A stretch of DNA of 64,000 bases from Duganella sp. Root336D2. GTDB lineage: Bacteria; Pseudomonadota; Gammaproteobacteria; Burkholderiales; Burkholderiaceae_D. A program made the position numbers and the translations under genes. The notes under the pieces were generated by a model. It had not been told where the DNA came from and ran no database searches. It saw only the letters and a program-made list of their open reading frames with translations. This document shows, piece after piece, positions 26,276 through 34,179 of this stretch (within the stretch, counting starts at the first letter, position 1; each line of letters opens with the position of its first letter). The stretch is from positions 62,264-126,263 of the forward strand of contig NZ_LMDB01000003.1 of NCBI RefSeq assembly GCF_001425005.1. The letters run 5' to 3'.

Positions 26276-27085
26276 CTAGCAAAGCTGATAACGCAAGTCA
26301 TCCCTTTCGCCAGTCGGCTGCGTTGCCAGCAGCGCGTCGTACCCAAGGCGCGAGCCAGCACCCAGCTGCGCCGCCGCACTCGCGCCGGGGCTGATGTGCA
26401 CGCGAGCCTCGGCCTCAAAGCCGCCATCGCCCGCCAACGATTGCCATAACTGCGCCAGCGCCAGCGCATCGCGCCCGCCAGGCAGGAAGGCCTGGGCCGC
26501 CTGCCGGCCGAGCGGACCGGCATGGACGCGCACGGCGCGATCGATGCGCCACAATCGTTCACCGAGCAGCGCCCCGTCGCCACAGCATGAGCTGCCGCTA
26601 CCAAGCGCAGTTGCCTGCGCGGGCGGCAGCCTCTCCCAACGGCCGGCAAATTGTTCGATCCGCACCGGCACGCCCAAGGCATGCGAAAGCTGTTCGCCGA
26701 GCGCCCTTGCCCTCAGCGGTCCGCGTTGCAGCGGCGCCGCAGGCAACGGCGTATATTCGGGCCGGCTTTCGCGCCACGCCGCGCAAAATGCATCGATTGC
26801 CGGCGCCGACAGCAGGTCGATGAAGGCGCGCGCCGCAAGGCCTCCGGCCCGAGCCACGGCCTCGGTGTAGTAGTACGGCAGCGCCCCGGCCATGCCGAGC
26901 AAGCCTATGCAAGCGGGGGTAACGGCGCTGCCATCCAGCTGCGCGACATCGCTGGCGGGGAAAGCCAGCGACAGGCTGTTGCGCCACGCCGGCGCATCAA
27001 GCAAAGCTGCCAACTGGTAGACGGCATAGCCATGCGCCCCTGCCTCGCTCACTCCAGCAATGTGCCGGCATTCCTCGCTTTGCAT
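26276..27085 (-). CDS. tssG: Type VI secretion baseplate protein TssG
   Basis: 269 residues. The start chosen (MQSEECRHIAG) has GAGGAG upstream and overlaps the end of tssF by 37 bases. The pattern fits TssG/VasB: PASDVAQLDG, LLGMAGALPYYYTE in the N-terminal part and LGERLWRIDRAVRVHAGPL...FLPGG toward the C terminus. TssG with two TssF molecules forms the wedge of the T6SS baseplate. Slightly shorter than usual (about 300-350). No other T6SS gene is present in the window. Confidence 0.75.
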   Translation of the reverse strand: MQSEECRHIAGVSEAGAHGYAVYQLAALLDAPAWRNSLSLAFPASDVAQLDGSAVTPACIGLLGMAGALPYYYTEAVARAGGLAARAFIDLLSAPAIDAFCAAWRESRPEYTPLPAAPLQRGPLRARALGEQLSHALGVPVRIEQFAGRWERLPPAQATALGSGSSCCGDGALLGERLWRIDRAVRVHAGPLGRQAAQAFLPGGRDALALAQLWQSLAGDGGFEAEARVHISPGASAAAQLGAGSRLGYDALLATQPTGERDDLRYQLC

Positions 27086-28470
27086 CGCATCAGCTCCTCG
27101 CCAGTATCGGCCGAAGCCAGCACCAGCCGGGTAAAGGTATTCATGTGCGCGCATTCACCGAAAAAGCGGTCCATGACTTGTCCAAACAGCAGCAGGCCGC
27201 ATCCTGCGAATGCCGCTGCATCCACTTGCAGCCGGATTTCGGTTCCCGCCAGCGCCGTGGCCCGGCCCGGGCGCAGCAGTACGGTCCGGGCGTGCAGCTT
27301 GCGCACTGCATTGATGATTGTGCGGCTCGCCGGGGAATTGTCGATGGCCTGGGTTGCCATCAACTCGCGCAGCGCGACTGCATCAAGCGGCAAGTGGTCC
27401 AGCGCCAGCAACGAGTTGAGCTGCCAGCGGCAGCCCGCCCCCCGGGCCGGTCGCGCCAGTACCTTGCCGCGCTCGCAGCAGGTCACATCGATGGAAGCGA
27501 CCGTGCCCGCCGGCCAGGCATGGGCGCCATGGAAGGCGATGCGCCATTCATGGCCGGCCGGCGCACCTTCGACCCGGCGCGCACTCCACCCCAAGTCCTC
27601 CGCTCCGCCAACGTGAACCCGGTCGATGCTGAAGATTTCCACTTCGGGCGAAATTGAAACCACGTATTCGCTTTGGCGACCGTCAATCCTCACTGGCGCG
27701 GCAGCTATCCGCTGCAGGCATGGGCGTGCCGCCCACCCAGCGCGCAGATGGCTGGCTTGAAGGGTCTGCAGAAGGCTCGCAGCGCGAACTGGCAGCTTTA
27801 ACTGTCCGCGCCGGGCTCCAGCAAACGGGGAAAGGTCCAGTCGCAGGACATTGAAGCGTGAAGGAAAATTGAAATACTCGCGCAGCAACGCCAGCCCGGC
27901 ATGCGCACCCGGCGCACGCGGGAGCAGCGCTTGCGCCGGGTCGAGGCCAGTTGGCGCCAGCGGCCAGCGCCCGAGCGAGCGCCACTCGCCCTCCCCATCG
28001 GCGCAGAAGGCCGCGGCGCGGGTTCCGCCCGCCTCGTCCAGCATGGCGCTGCGCAACGCCGCGCTGAAGGCGGCGTCACCGTCGATGAAGATATCGACGG
28101 TGTTGGCGCGGCGCGCGCCGGTATCGACCGCGAACTCGATCGAGGCCGGCGTGCCGGGACAATATTGGGCGGTCAGGATCGCGGCATGTGCCTCAGGGCC
28201 GACACGGCACTCCGGAAAGGGGCGCAACTGCTCCGCGAAATGCAGTTCAAGCAAGTGCTCATCCTGCTGGCAGCGCGCCCTCTGCAAAGCTAGTGCCGTA
28301 CGCGCGTGGAGGGTGGCGACGCCCTGCACCAGGCGGTCGACATGTGCGTCCGGCGGCCAGTCCCCTGCGCCAAGTTGCCGCGCCAGGCCGGGATGCCGCT
28401 CAGCCATACCGGCGGCATTGGCCCGGAAGCGCCGCAATTGCTGCTCCAGCGCCGGAAGGATTTTCTCCAT
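27049..28470 (-). CDS. tssF: Type VI secretion baseplate protein TssF, short form
   Basis: 473 residues from MEKILPALEQQLRRFR; the family is usually about 580-620. The N terminus (FRANAAGMAERHPGLARQLG, DPHVDRL-like DAHVDRLVQGVATLHAR) and central and C-terminal blocks (REYFNFPSRFNVLRLDLS, INAVRKLHARTVLLRPGRAT, FGQVMDRFFGECAHMNTFTR) match TssF. The YPHY-type segment that normally follows the N-terminal helices is absent or strongly changed, which explains the lower length. Longer upstream frame ignored: it runs through the divergent promoter. Together with tssG it is an isolated pair. Confidence 0.75.
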   Translation of the reverse strand: MEKILPALEQQLRRFRANAAGMAERHPGLARQLGAGDWPPDAHVDRLVQGVATLHARTALALQRARCQQDEHLLELHFAEQLRPFPECRVGPEAHAAILTAQYCPGTPASIEFAVDTGARRANTVDIFIDGDAAFSAALRSAMLDEAGGTRAAAFCADGEGEWRSLGRWPLAPTGLDPAQALLPRAPGAHAGLALLREYFNFPSRFNVLRLDLSPFAGARRGQLKLPVRAASLLQTLQASHLRAGWAARPCLQRIAAAPVRIDGRQSEYVVSISPEVEIFSIDRVHVGGAEDLGWSARRVEGAPAGHEWRIAFHGAHAWPAGTVASIDVTCCERGKVLARPARGAGCRWQLNSLLALDHLPLDAVALRELMATQAIDNSPASRTIINAVRKLHARTVLLRPGRATALAGTEIRLQVDAAAFAGCGLLLFGQVMDRFFGECAHMNTFTRLVLASADTGEELMRCKARNAGTLLE

Positions 28471-28552
28471 CGCGCGTCCCTGTTCGATGATTTTGTGCAA
28501 TATTGACAGCAGGCGGCAAGCCCCGTTTTGACTCCGCACAAAGACATTCAAC

Positions 28553-28581
28553 TTGAAATAGATGCGAAAATGGAGTATAAA
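28553..28581 (+). promoter_or_regulatory. Sigma-70-type promoter of the toxin-antitoxin operon
   Basis: TTGAAA, 17 bases, TATAAA: near-consensus -35 and -10 elements, 22 bases before the antitoxin ATG, whose ribosome site is GGAGG. The AT-rich stretch stands out from the surrounding high-GC sequence. Confidence 0.6.
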
Positions 28582-28602
28582 TAATCCATAAACGGAGGAA
28601 AT

Positions 28603-29040
28603 ATGAATCCCGCCTTTGCCTACCCCAACAGCGAATACGCCATCCCCCAACCGGTCGACCTGAGCCGCAAAGAGGAACGTGAACGCCTGTCGCACGCCGC
28701 CCTCAAAGGCTTCTTCAAACTGGCCGCCGCCTGGAAACTGCGCGACGACGACGCCCGTGAATTACTGGGCGGACTGTCCAGCAGCGCCTTCTACGAGTGG
28801 AAAAAACATCCCGACCGCGTGCTTGAAGTCGACCGCATCACACGCATTTCCTACCTGCTGGGCATCTACAAGTCCCTGCACATCATTTACGGCGACAAGC
28901 TGGCCGACGAATGGGTCAGCCTGGCCAACCGCAACAGTATTTTCGGCGGCCGAACCCCGCTCGACTACATGGAAGCCGGCGGCCTGCTCGCCATGCAAAC
29001 CGTGCGCCAATTGCTCGACGCTCGTCGCGGAGGCCTGTAA
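28603..29040 (+). CDS. Antitoxin, Xre/MbcA/ParS family
   Basis: 145 residues. An N-terminal helix-turn-helix-like region (GFFKLAAAWKLRDDDARELL and SSSAFYEWKK) and a C-terminal DUF2384 toxin-binding domain (ISYLLGIYKSLHIIYGDKLADEWV, NSIFGGRTPLDYMEAGGLLAMQTVRQLLDARRGGL). This is the antitoxin half of RES-Xre toxin-antitoxin systems; it neutralises the RES toxin and represses its own promoter. The stop codon directly abuts the toxin start. Confidence 0.9.
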   Translation: MNPAFAYPNSEYAIPQPVDLSRKEERERLSHAALKGFFKLAAAWKLRDDDARELLGGLSSSAFYEWKKHPDRVLEVDRITRISYLLGIYKSLHIIYGDKLADEWVSLANRNSIFGGRTPLDYMEAGGLLAMQTVRQLLDARRGGL

Positions 29041-29724
29041 TTGCCGCCATTCCGCCTGCTGCGCCAATTCGACACCGTGCGCCTGATTCCCTCGCGCTTC
29101 GTCTACAAAGAAGATTCCGTGCTGGCCGCCCTCGCCGATAACGACGCCGAGCTGCAGCAGCTATTTGAACTTGACAACGCCACCAATGCCCGCCTGCGCG
29201 CGGAACACGGCGGCGCCCTCGGCATTGGTATCGAAGAACTGGTCTACTACGTACCCAACTACCGCAGCATCAATGCCGCCTTCACCTATGCCCGCCCGCA
29301 AGGCAGCCGTTTCAACGACGGCCAGCGCGGCGCCTGGTATTGCGCCTTCGAGCACGAAACGGCACTGGCGGAAGTGATCTTCCACAAGACGGTGGAATAC
29401 GCCGAGATCGACCGCTTCGACGACAGCGTCAGCTACCAGGCCCTGCTCTCGGACTTCAGTGCCCAGTTCCACGACATTTGCGGCCAGCCTGAATATGCCG
29501 ACTGCCTGGACCCGGACAGCTACGTCGCCTCGCAACGCCTGGCCCGCAGCCTGCTGGCCGAAGGTTCGACCGGCGTCATCTACCCGAGCGTACGGCGCGA
29601 AGGCGGCACCAACCTGGCCTGCTTCCGCCCGGCGCTGGTAGGCAATGTTCGCAAAGGCCCGGCGTATCGGTTAACATGGCGGGGTTCGCCGGCGGCCATC
29701 GTCGAGCAGATTCCCACGATTTAA
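29041..29724 (+). CDS. RES-domain toxin (NAD+ degrading)
   Basis: 227 residues, TTG start immediately after the antitoxin stop. RES-family pattern: GSRFNDGQRGAWYCAFEHET (Arg and Tyr of the active site), ALAEVIFH, and STGVIYPSVRREGGTNLACFRP with the conserved Ser/Asn. Known family members are NAD+ phosphorylases or glycohydrolases that stop growth when freed from antitoxin. The poor start codon and zero spacing fit lower toxin than antitoxin output. Confidence 0.88.
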   Translation: MPPFRLLRQFDTVRLIPSRFVYKEDSVLAALADNDAELQQLFELDNATNARLRAEHGGALGIGIEELVYYVPNYRSINAAFTYARPQGSRFNDGQRGAWYCAFEHETALAEVIFHKTVEYAEIDRFDDSVSYQALLSDFSAQFHDICGQPEYADCLDPDSYVASQRLARSLLAEGSTGVIYPSVRREGGTNLACFRPALVGNVRKGPAYRLTWRGSPAAIVEQIPTI

Positions 29725-29733
29725 GAGTTGAAC

Positions 29734-30054
29734 ATGCAGCTGAAACCAGAAAAAGACGCGGAGCTCCGCGCCAAAGTGAACCGCGAAACCGCACGCATCC
29801 CGTGGAGCGAACTGCTCAAGCACTTCGCCCAGGGCAATGTGGTGTGGGTGGCCGATGAACTGGACCTGGTGGACGTCGCCGTGCGCATCGCCCACGACGA
29901 CAAGACCAGCATTTCGGCCTGGATGCAGGCCGGCCAGGTCGCCAAAGTCTCCGACCAGCAGTGCCAGGAATGGATCGCCAGCGACGCCCACCTGTGGGCC
30001 AGCGTCGTCAGCCCGTTTATTCTCGTCCAGCAGGAGAAGCGGAAGCCTCACTGA
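29734..30054 (+). CDS. DUF2288 family protein
   Basis: 106 residues from MQLKPEKDAELRAKVN. Small acidic cytoplasmic protein with RIPWSELLKHFAQG, LVDVAVRIAHDDKTSISAWM and DAHLWASVVSPFILVQ, the pattern of DUF2288, whose function is unknown. It follows the toxin gene by only 9 bases, so it may share the transcript, though it is not part of known RES-Xre systems. Its 3' end overlaps the convergent giant gene by 38 bases. Confidence 0.8.
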   Translation: MQLKPEKDAELRAKVNRETARIPWSELLKHFAQGNVVWVADELDLVDVAVRIAHDDKTSISAWMQAGQVAKVSDQQCQEWIASDAHLWASVVSPFILVQQEKRKPH

Positions 30055-33000
30055 AGCCAGGCAGGGGGGTCCTTACCGTCCAGGTTTCGGCGAACGCCTC
30101 CGCCTCTTTCCTGACGGCGGCAGGCAACTGCGCTGCCAACTCTTTATGTTCCTTGCGGCGCTCCCACAGACCGTATTTTTCGGCCAGCGCAAGGTACGTA
30201 TAAGCGATGCGCAAATCCTTTTTGACGCCGAGTCCGTTGGCGAATAAGGAAGAGAAGCTGAGGAACGCCGTCCGGTTCTCAGCCAGGGCTGCACGTTTGT
30301 ACAACTCGATCGCCTTGGGATAGCTTTGCTGCACACCTTGCCCTAGTTCGTACATATCGCCCAAGTTATTGATGGCAGCGCCATATTCCTGCCTGGCGCC
30401 GATCGCATAAAACTTCAAGGCCAGCGCGCGATCGATGGCGACTTTGCCGTCAGTATTGTATGCCTGGCCCAAGGCAAAGGCCGACCGCGCCGACAGCTCC
30501 GCGTTACCGGCCCATAGTTCGATGGCTGCTGGCACATCGGCACTGCCGCCCAAACCGTAGTACAACATCTCCGCCAAGAAGTACGTAGCGTCCGGATCAT
30601 GCTTCGCGTGCGCCTTCTTCATCCAGTCCCTCGCCATCACGAGATCTTGCTTTACAGCGAACCCGTACCGATACATGCGCCCGAGGTTCATCATCGCAGC
30701 GGCATCTCCGTGTTCAGCCGCAGCTCGCAAGTATTCAAGGGCGAGCGCCTTGTCAGGCAAGCTCATCACTCCGCTCTCAAAATAGAAGCCGGGCAATGAT
30801 TGCTCTTTATTGGAAAGGCTCAACAAGTGGAGCAGCTCAGCGACGATGCTCGCGCCATCATTTTCCTGGCTCGCAAACAATTCCCAGAGCTTGGTCTGCT
30901 GAACATCCGCTTTGACGCCAATACCCTGCCGATAATAGGACACAAGTTCTTCCTGCGCAGCGGTAAGTCCCAGTCCCGCGGACGCACGCATCAGCGCGAA
31001 CGCTGTTGCATGGTCTTCTTCGACACCCTTGCCATGCCTGTATAGACTTGCCAGGTTATACAAGGCAATTTCATCCCCGTACTCGGCGGCCTTGCGGAAC
31101 CATTCCGCAGCCAACTGTGCATTCGCAGGCAGTCCCAGGCCAAGCAAATAACAATTCCCCGCCTCATTCTGGGCGCCCGCATGGCCTTGACTGGCTGCGG
31201 CCAGGAACAATTGCGCCGCCCTGGCAGGGTCTTTCGGAACAGATTGCCCTTCCCGATACATCATCCCCAATTTGTACTGCGCCGGCGCCGACCCGCGTTT
31301 TGCAGCGTTTCGCAAGGCATATAGGCCTTCGTCGCGTTCATCGATAAGCAGTAAATTCATTGCAATGACGGCCTCGGGCTCTGGCCTGTCAAGGCGGGCC
31401 AGTTCGGCTTGCGCCAGAATGTAGGGAATGCTGGCCCGAATGCCATTGGCATTAAGCCAGCCAAAAGCCTTCCGTGCTGCCGTCGTATCCTTCCTGGTCA
31501 AGGCAAGCTCGCCCACCTGGAACCAATAATCGTTCAATGCCATCACCGCCGCATCCGCTGGCATTGCCCTGGCAATCGCCTCTACTTCGGCCGCATCCAG
31601 CGTGCCAGCCTGCAAGGCGAGTAATGGCAGGGGCCAGGGGCCCCGTGGATGACGCTTTGCCTTGGCCATCAACTCTTCCGGCACATGCCTTCCCGCACGC
31701 TGCAATAAAGTCAGGAGGCGCAATGTATCGAAACCATTCACCTGCGCCACCACTGACTTGGCCTTGTAGGAGCGCTCCATGTCGGAGGCGGCACCAGCCA
31801 GATCGCCGGTCACCCAGCGTGCGGTCACCTGCGCTGCAAGCTGAGGCGAATTGTCCGCAAGTTTGCCGGCTGCCAGTACGGACAGTGCACCGGCACCATC
31901 ACCCGCAACCAACAGACTGTAGGGAGTGCACTCAATCGCCTTCGGATCTTTTTGCTCGCTTAGCAAGCGCTTATGCAGGGCCTCTCCCTCGAAGACGCTA
32001 TTAGTCCTCAGTGTGGGCCTGATTGCAAAAAACATCGTCGCGTATGCGCATGTATCCTGCAGCGAAACTTCCGCTGGTTTCTTCCCTTGGGATCTGCTCC
32101 TATATGCGACCATGCCGTCCCACATTAATGCAAGCTGGAAGTCGCGATACGGGAATCCGGCCACGCTTGGAGGCGACAGCTGATCGTCCGTCACCTTGAA
32201 AGTGCCGGACAGGAACTCCTGCAGTTTCTTCGATGTTTCGTGCAGGGCCGGCATATCCGAGGCCGGGACCCGGCTTTCCTTGATGCGGTAATCGAGCTGG
32301 TAATCGATCAGATTGCCGCGCAAGATATAGTCATCATGCGCTGCCAGGTACGGACTATCGAGCTGGCGGCCAGCAGGCGGAACGTTGAGGCGCAGCGCTT
32401 TCGGCAACTCCATGGTGAGCCGGTAGCGGCTACGGTATTTCCCTGAAGCCGGCACGAAGGGATAATTCCTCGCAATTTTGGCCGGTATGTCAAGGCTCCC
32501 CTCGAGTATCCGGGTGTCGTACGAAATTTTGTAAACCTGATCTTTATGCTCAACCGGCTTGGGCACGGAATAGCGCGCCGTCATTACGAAGCGGCCGTTT
32601 TCTTCCGCCACAGTCGGCGCTTCCAGCAGTGTCACCCCTGGGTACTGCTTTTCATACAGCTCCAGCGCCCACTTGCGCTGCAATGGCTGCGACAGGCTGC
32701 TGAAATGGCGGCGCGCCCACGCTGCGTAATCGCCCCAATAATAACGCTTCGCCAGCAGCGTGCCAGCGCCGTCGAACTGCGGCACAGCAAGGTTCTCGCT
32801 CAGCTCGAAATGCGGCACTTCGCTGCTATCGACTGGAATCGCCAGCAAGGCCGATGTCGCGGGATCCACCACCAGGCCCGAGCCGCCGGCGAGGGCAGGC
32901 CGAAGGTCAGCCAGTGCCTCGGTTTGCCCGGTCTGTGTCGGGTCGACAAAATAGTCGCGGCCATCGATAGTGACGCGCACGATCACATGGTCAAACCAGG

Positions 33001-34135
33001 ATGGCGATGGCTTGACCCGCGCAGGAAGCCGCGGCGCGGATGCGGAAACCAGAACTGGCTTGGCCTCGATCCCCATCTGGCGCAGCAAAGCCACAAGTAG
33101 CCGACTCTTGTCCTTGCAATCGCCATAGCGGTTGCGCAGCACCACTTCCGGCAACTGCGGACGATGCGAATTTTCGCCGATGGACACGCTGAAGTAGCGC
33201 ACTTCATCCTGCACCCAGCGCAAGGCTGCAGTTGCGCGGGCCGTTTGAGTACCGCCTTTTGCCAGGCTATCAGCCAGTGCGGCCAGCTGCGGGGTCGATT
33301 TCGCAGGTTCAAACAAGGCTGACGCCCACTGCGCCACGGCTTTCCAGTCGGCGAACTCGCTGAACTGCAAAATGCGCCCAGGCATGTATTCAGCCGGCGT
33401 GGACGGCTCTCCTTCCAACGCAGCCAGCTCGCGCCCATCGAACGTAAGCCGGGTATTTTCGCCGACTTCCTCTACGCGAGGCTCGAGCTTGCCGGTGACG
33501 AAATCCCCCAATTGCGTCCACCCGATCGAACGTTTGCGCGGATACGTGACGACCAGGCGGCGCTGCTCGGCCGGGAATTCGCTGTCCCACGCCTCGACGC
33601 GATGCATTTTCCCCCCGAATACGGGGTTCGCACCTTCAATGGTGTAGGTTACCCACAACGTGTCGCCGATGCGCACGTCGCGCAACAGCATCTGCATGGT
33701 CTTGGCCCCGCCATATACGCCCTTTTCCAGGCCTTCTTCACGTTCGAGCGCTCGGATGCTGACGGTCGCGGTATGGTCGATCAACTGGCCCTTGCGAATG
33801 ATCGCCACACGATGGATCAACAGGTGCTGGTAAGCCGGGACGTAGGTCAATGCATACTGACCAATGCCGGCCAACGCACTCTGGTCATTGACCAACACTG
33901 CTCGGTTATACAGGGTTGCGGTCGTTGCACCCGCCCAGACCTGCGTTTCAGACACCAGGTCGACGACGGGATCTGTCTTCTCGCTTGCAGACGCGCGCAG
34001 CGGCGCCACTACCCAGGCAGGCAAGGCTGCCTGCCGGACGAAATCTTGCCCCTTGATGGCGACAGGCGCCGCGTATAAAGGAGCCGCCGCAAGCGCCACA
34101 ACAGAAGTGGCTGCAAGGTATCTAAAAGATTGCAT
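30017..34135 (-). CDS. Giant DUF3857-transglutaminase protein with Sel1 repeats
   Basis: About 1372 residues, exported: signal peptide MQSFRYLAATSVVALAAAPLYA. Residues 60-270 are DUF3857; residues 290-400 are a transglutaminase-like domain with Cys in NRYGDCKDKSRLL, His in SWFDHVIVRV and Asp in YFVDPTQ, i.e. a complete Cys-His-Asp triad. A helical, mostly undefined middle follows. From about 960 onward there are roughly eight Sel1/TPR-like repeats (QYKLGMMYREGQSVPKDPAR, ALYNLASLYRHGKGVEED, MMNLGRMYRYGFAVKQD, INNLGDMYELGQGVQQ). DUF3857-transglutaminase proteins are common in the periplasm, but this fusion with a long Sel1 tail is unusual. The role is unknown. Confidence 0.82.
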   Translation of the reverse strand: MQSFRYLAATSVVALAAAPLYAAPVAIKGQDFVRQAALPAWVVAPLRASASEKTDPVVDLVSETQVWAGATTATLYNRAVLVNDQSALAGIGQYALTYVPAYQHLLIHRVAIIRKGQLIDHTATVSIRALEREEGLEKGVYGGAKTMQMLLRDVRIGDTLWVTYTIEGANPVFGGKMHRVEAWDSEFPAEQRRLVVTYPRKRSIGWTQLGDFVTGKLEPRVEEVGENTRLTFDGRELAALEGEPSTPAEYMPGRILQFSEFADWKAVAQWASALFEPAKSTPQLAALADSLAKGGTQTARATAALRWVQDEVRYFSVSIGENSHRPQLPEVVLRNRYGDCKDKSRLLVALLRQMGIEAKPVLVSASAPRLPARVKPSPSWFDHVIVRVTIDGRDYFVDPTQTGQTEALADLRPALAGGSGLVVDPATSALLAIPVDSSEVPHFELSENLAVPQFDGAGTLLAKRYYWGDYAAWARRHFSSLSQPLQRKWALELYEKQYPGVTLLEAPTVAEENGRFVMTARYSVPKPVEHKDQVYKISYDTRILEGSLDIPAKIARNYPFVPASGKYRSRYRLTMELPKALRLNVPPAGRQLDSPYLAAHDDYILRGNLIDYQLDYRIKESRVPASDMPALHETSKKLQEFLSGTFKVTDDQLSPPSVAGFPYRDFQLALMWDGMVAYRSRSQGKKPAEVSLQDTCAYATMFFAIRPTLRTNSVFEGEALHKRLLSEQKDPKAIECTPYSLLVAGDGAGALSVLAAGKLADNSPQLAAQVTARWVTGDLAGAASDMERSYKAKSVVAQVNGFDTLRLLTLLQRAGRHVPEELMAKAKRHPRGPWPLPLLALQAGTLDAAEVEAIARAMPADAAVMALNDYWFQVGELALTRKDTTAARKAFGWLNANGIRASIPYILAQAELARLDRPEPEAVIAMNLLLIDERDEGLYALRNAAKRGSAPAQYKLGMMYREGQSVPKDPARAAQLFLAAASQGHAGAQNEAGNCYLLGLGLPANAQLAAEWFRKAAEYGDEIALYNLASLYRHGKGVEEDHATAFALMRASAGLGLTAAQEELVSYYRQGIGVKADVQQTKLWELFASQENDGASIVAELLHLLSLSNKEQSLPGFYFESGVMSLPDKALALEYLRAAAEHGDAAAMMNLGRMYRYGFAVKQDLVMARDWMKKAHAKHDPDATYFLAEMLYYGLGGSADVPAAIELWAGNAELSARSAFALGQAYNTDGKVAIDRALALKFYAIGARQEYGAAINNLGDMYELGQGVQQSYPKAIELYKRAALAENRTAFLSFSSLFANGLGVKKDLRIAYTYLALAEKYGLWERRKEHKELAAQLPAAVRKEAEAFAETWTVRTPLPGFSEASASPAGRE

Positions 34136-34179
34136 CAAAGTTCCCGAAGTTAACCTTGGGAAAATTATAAACTATGCAA

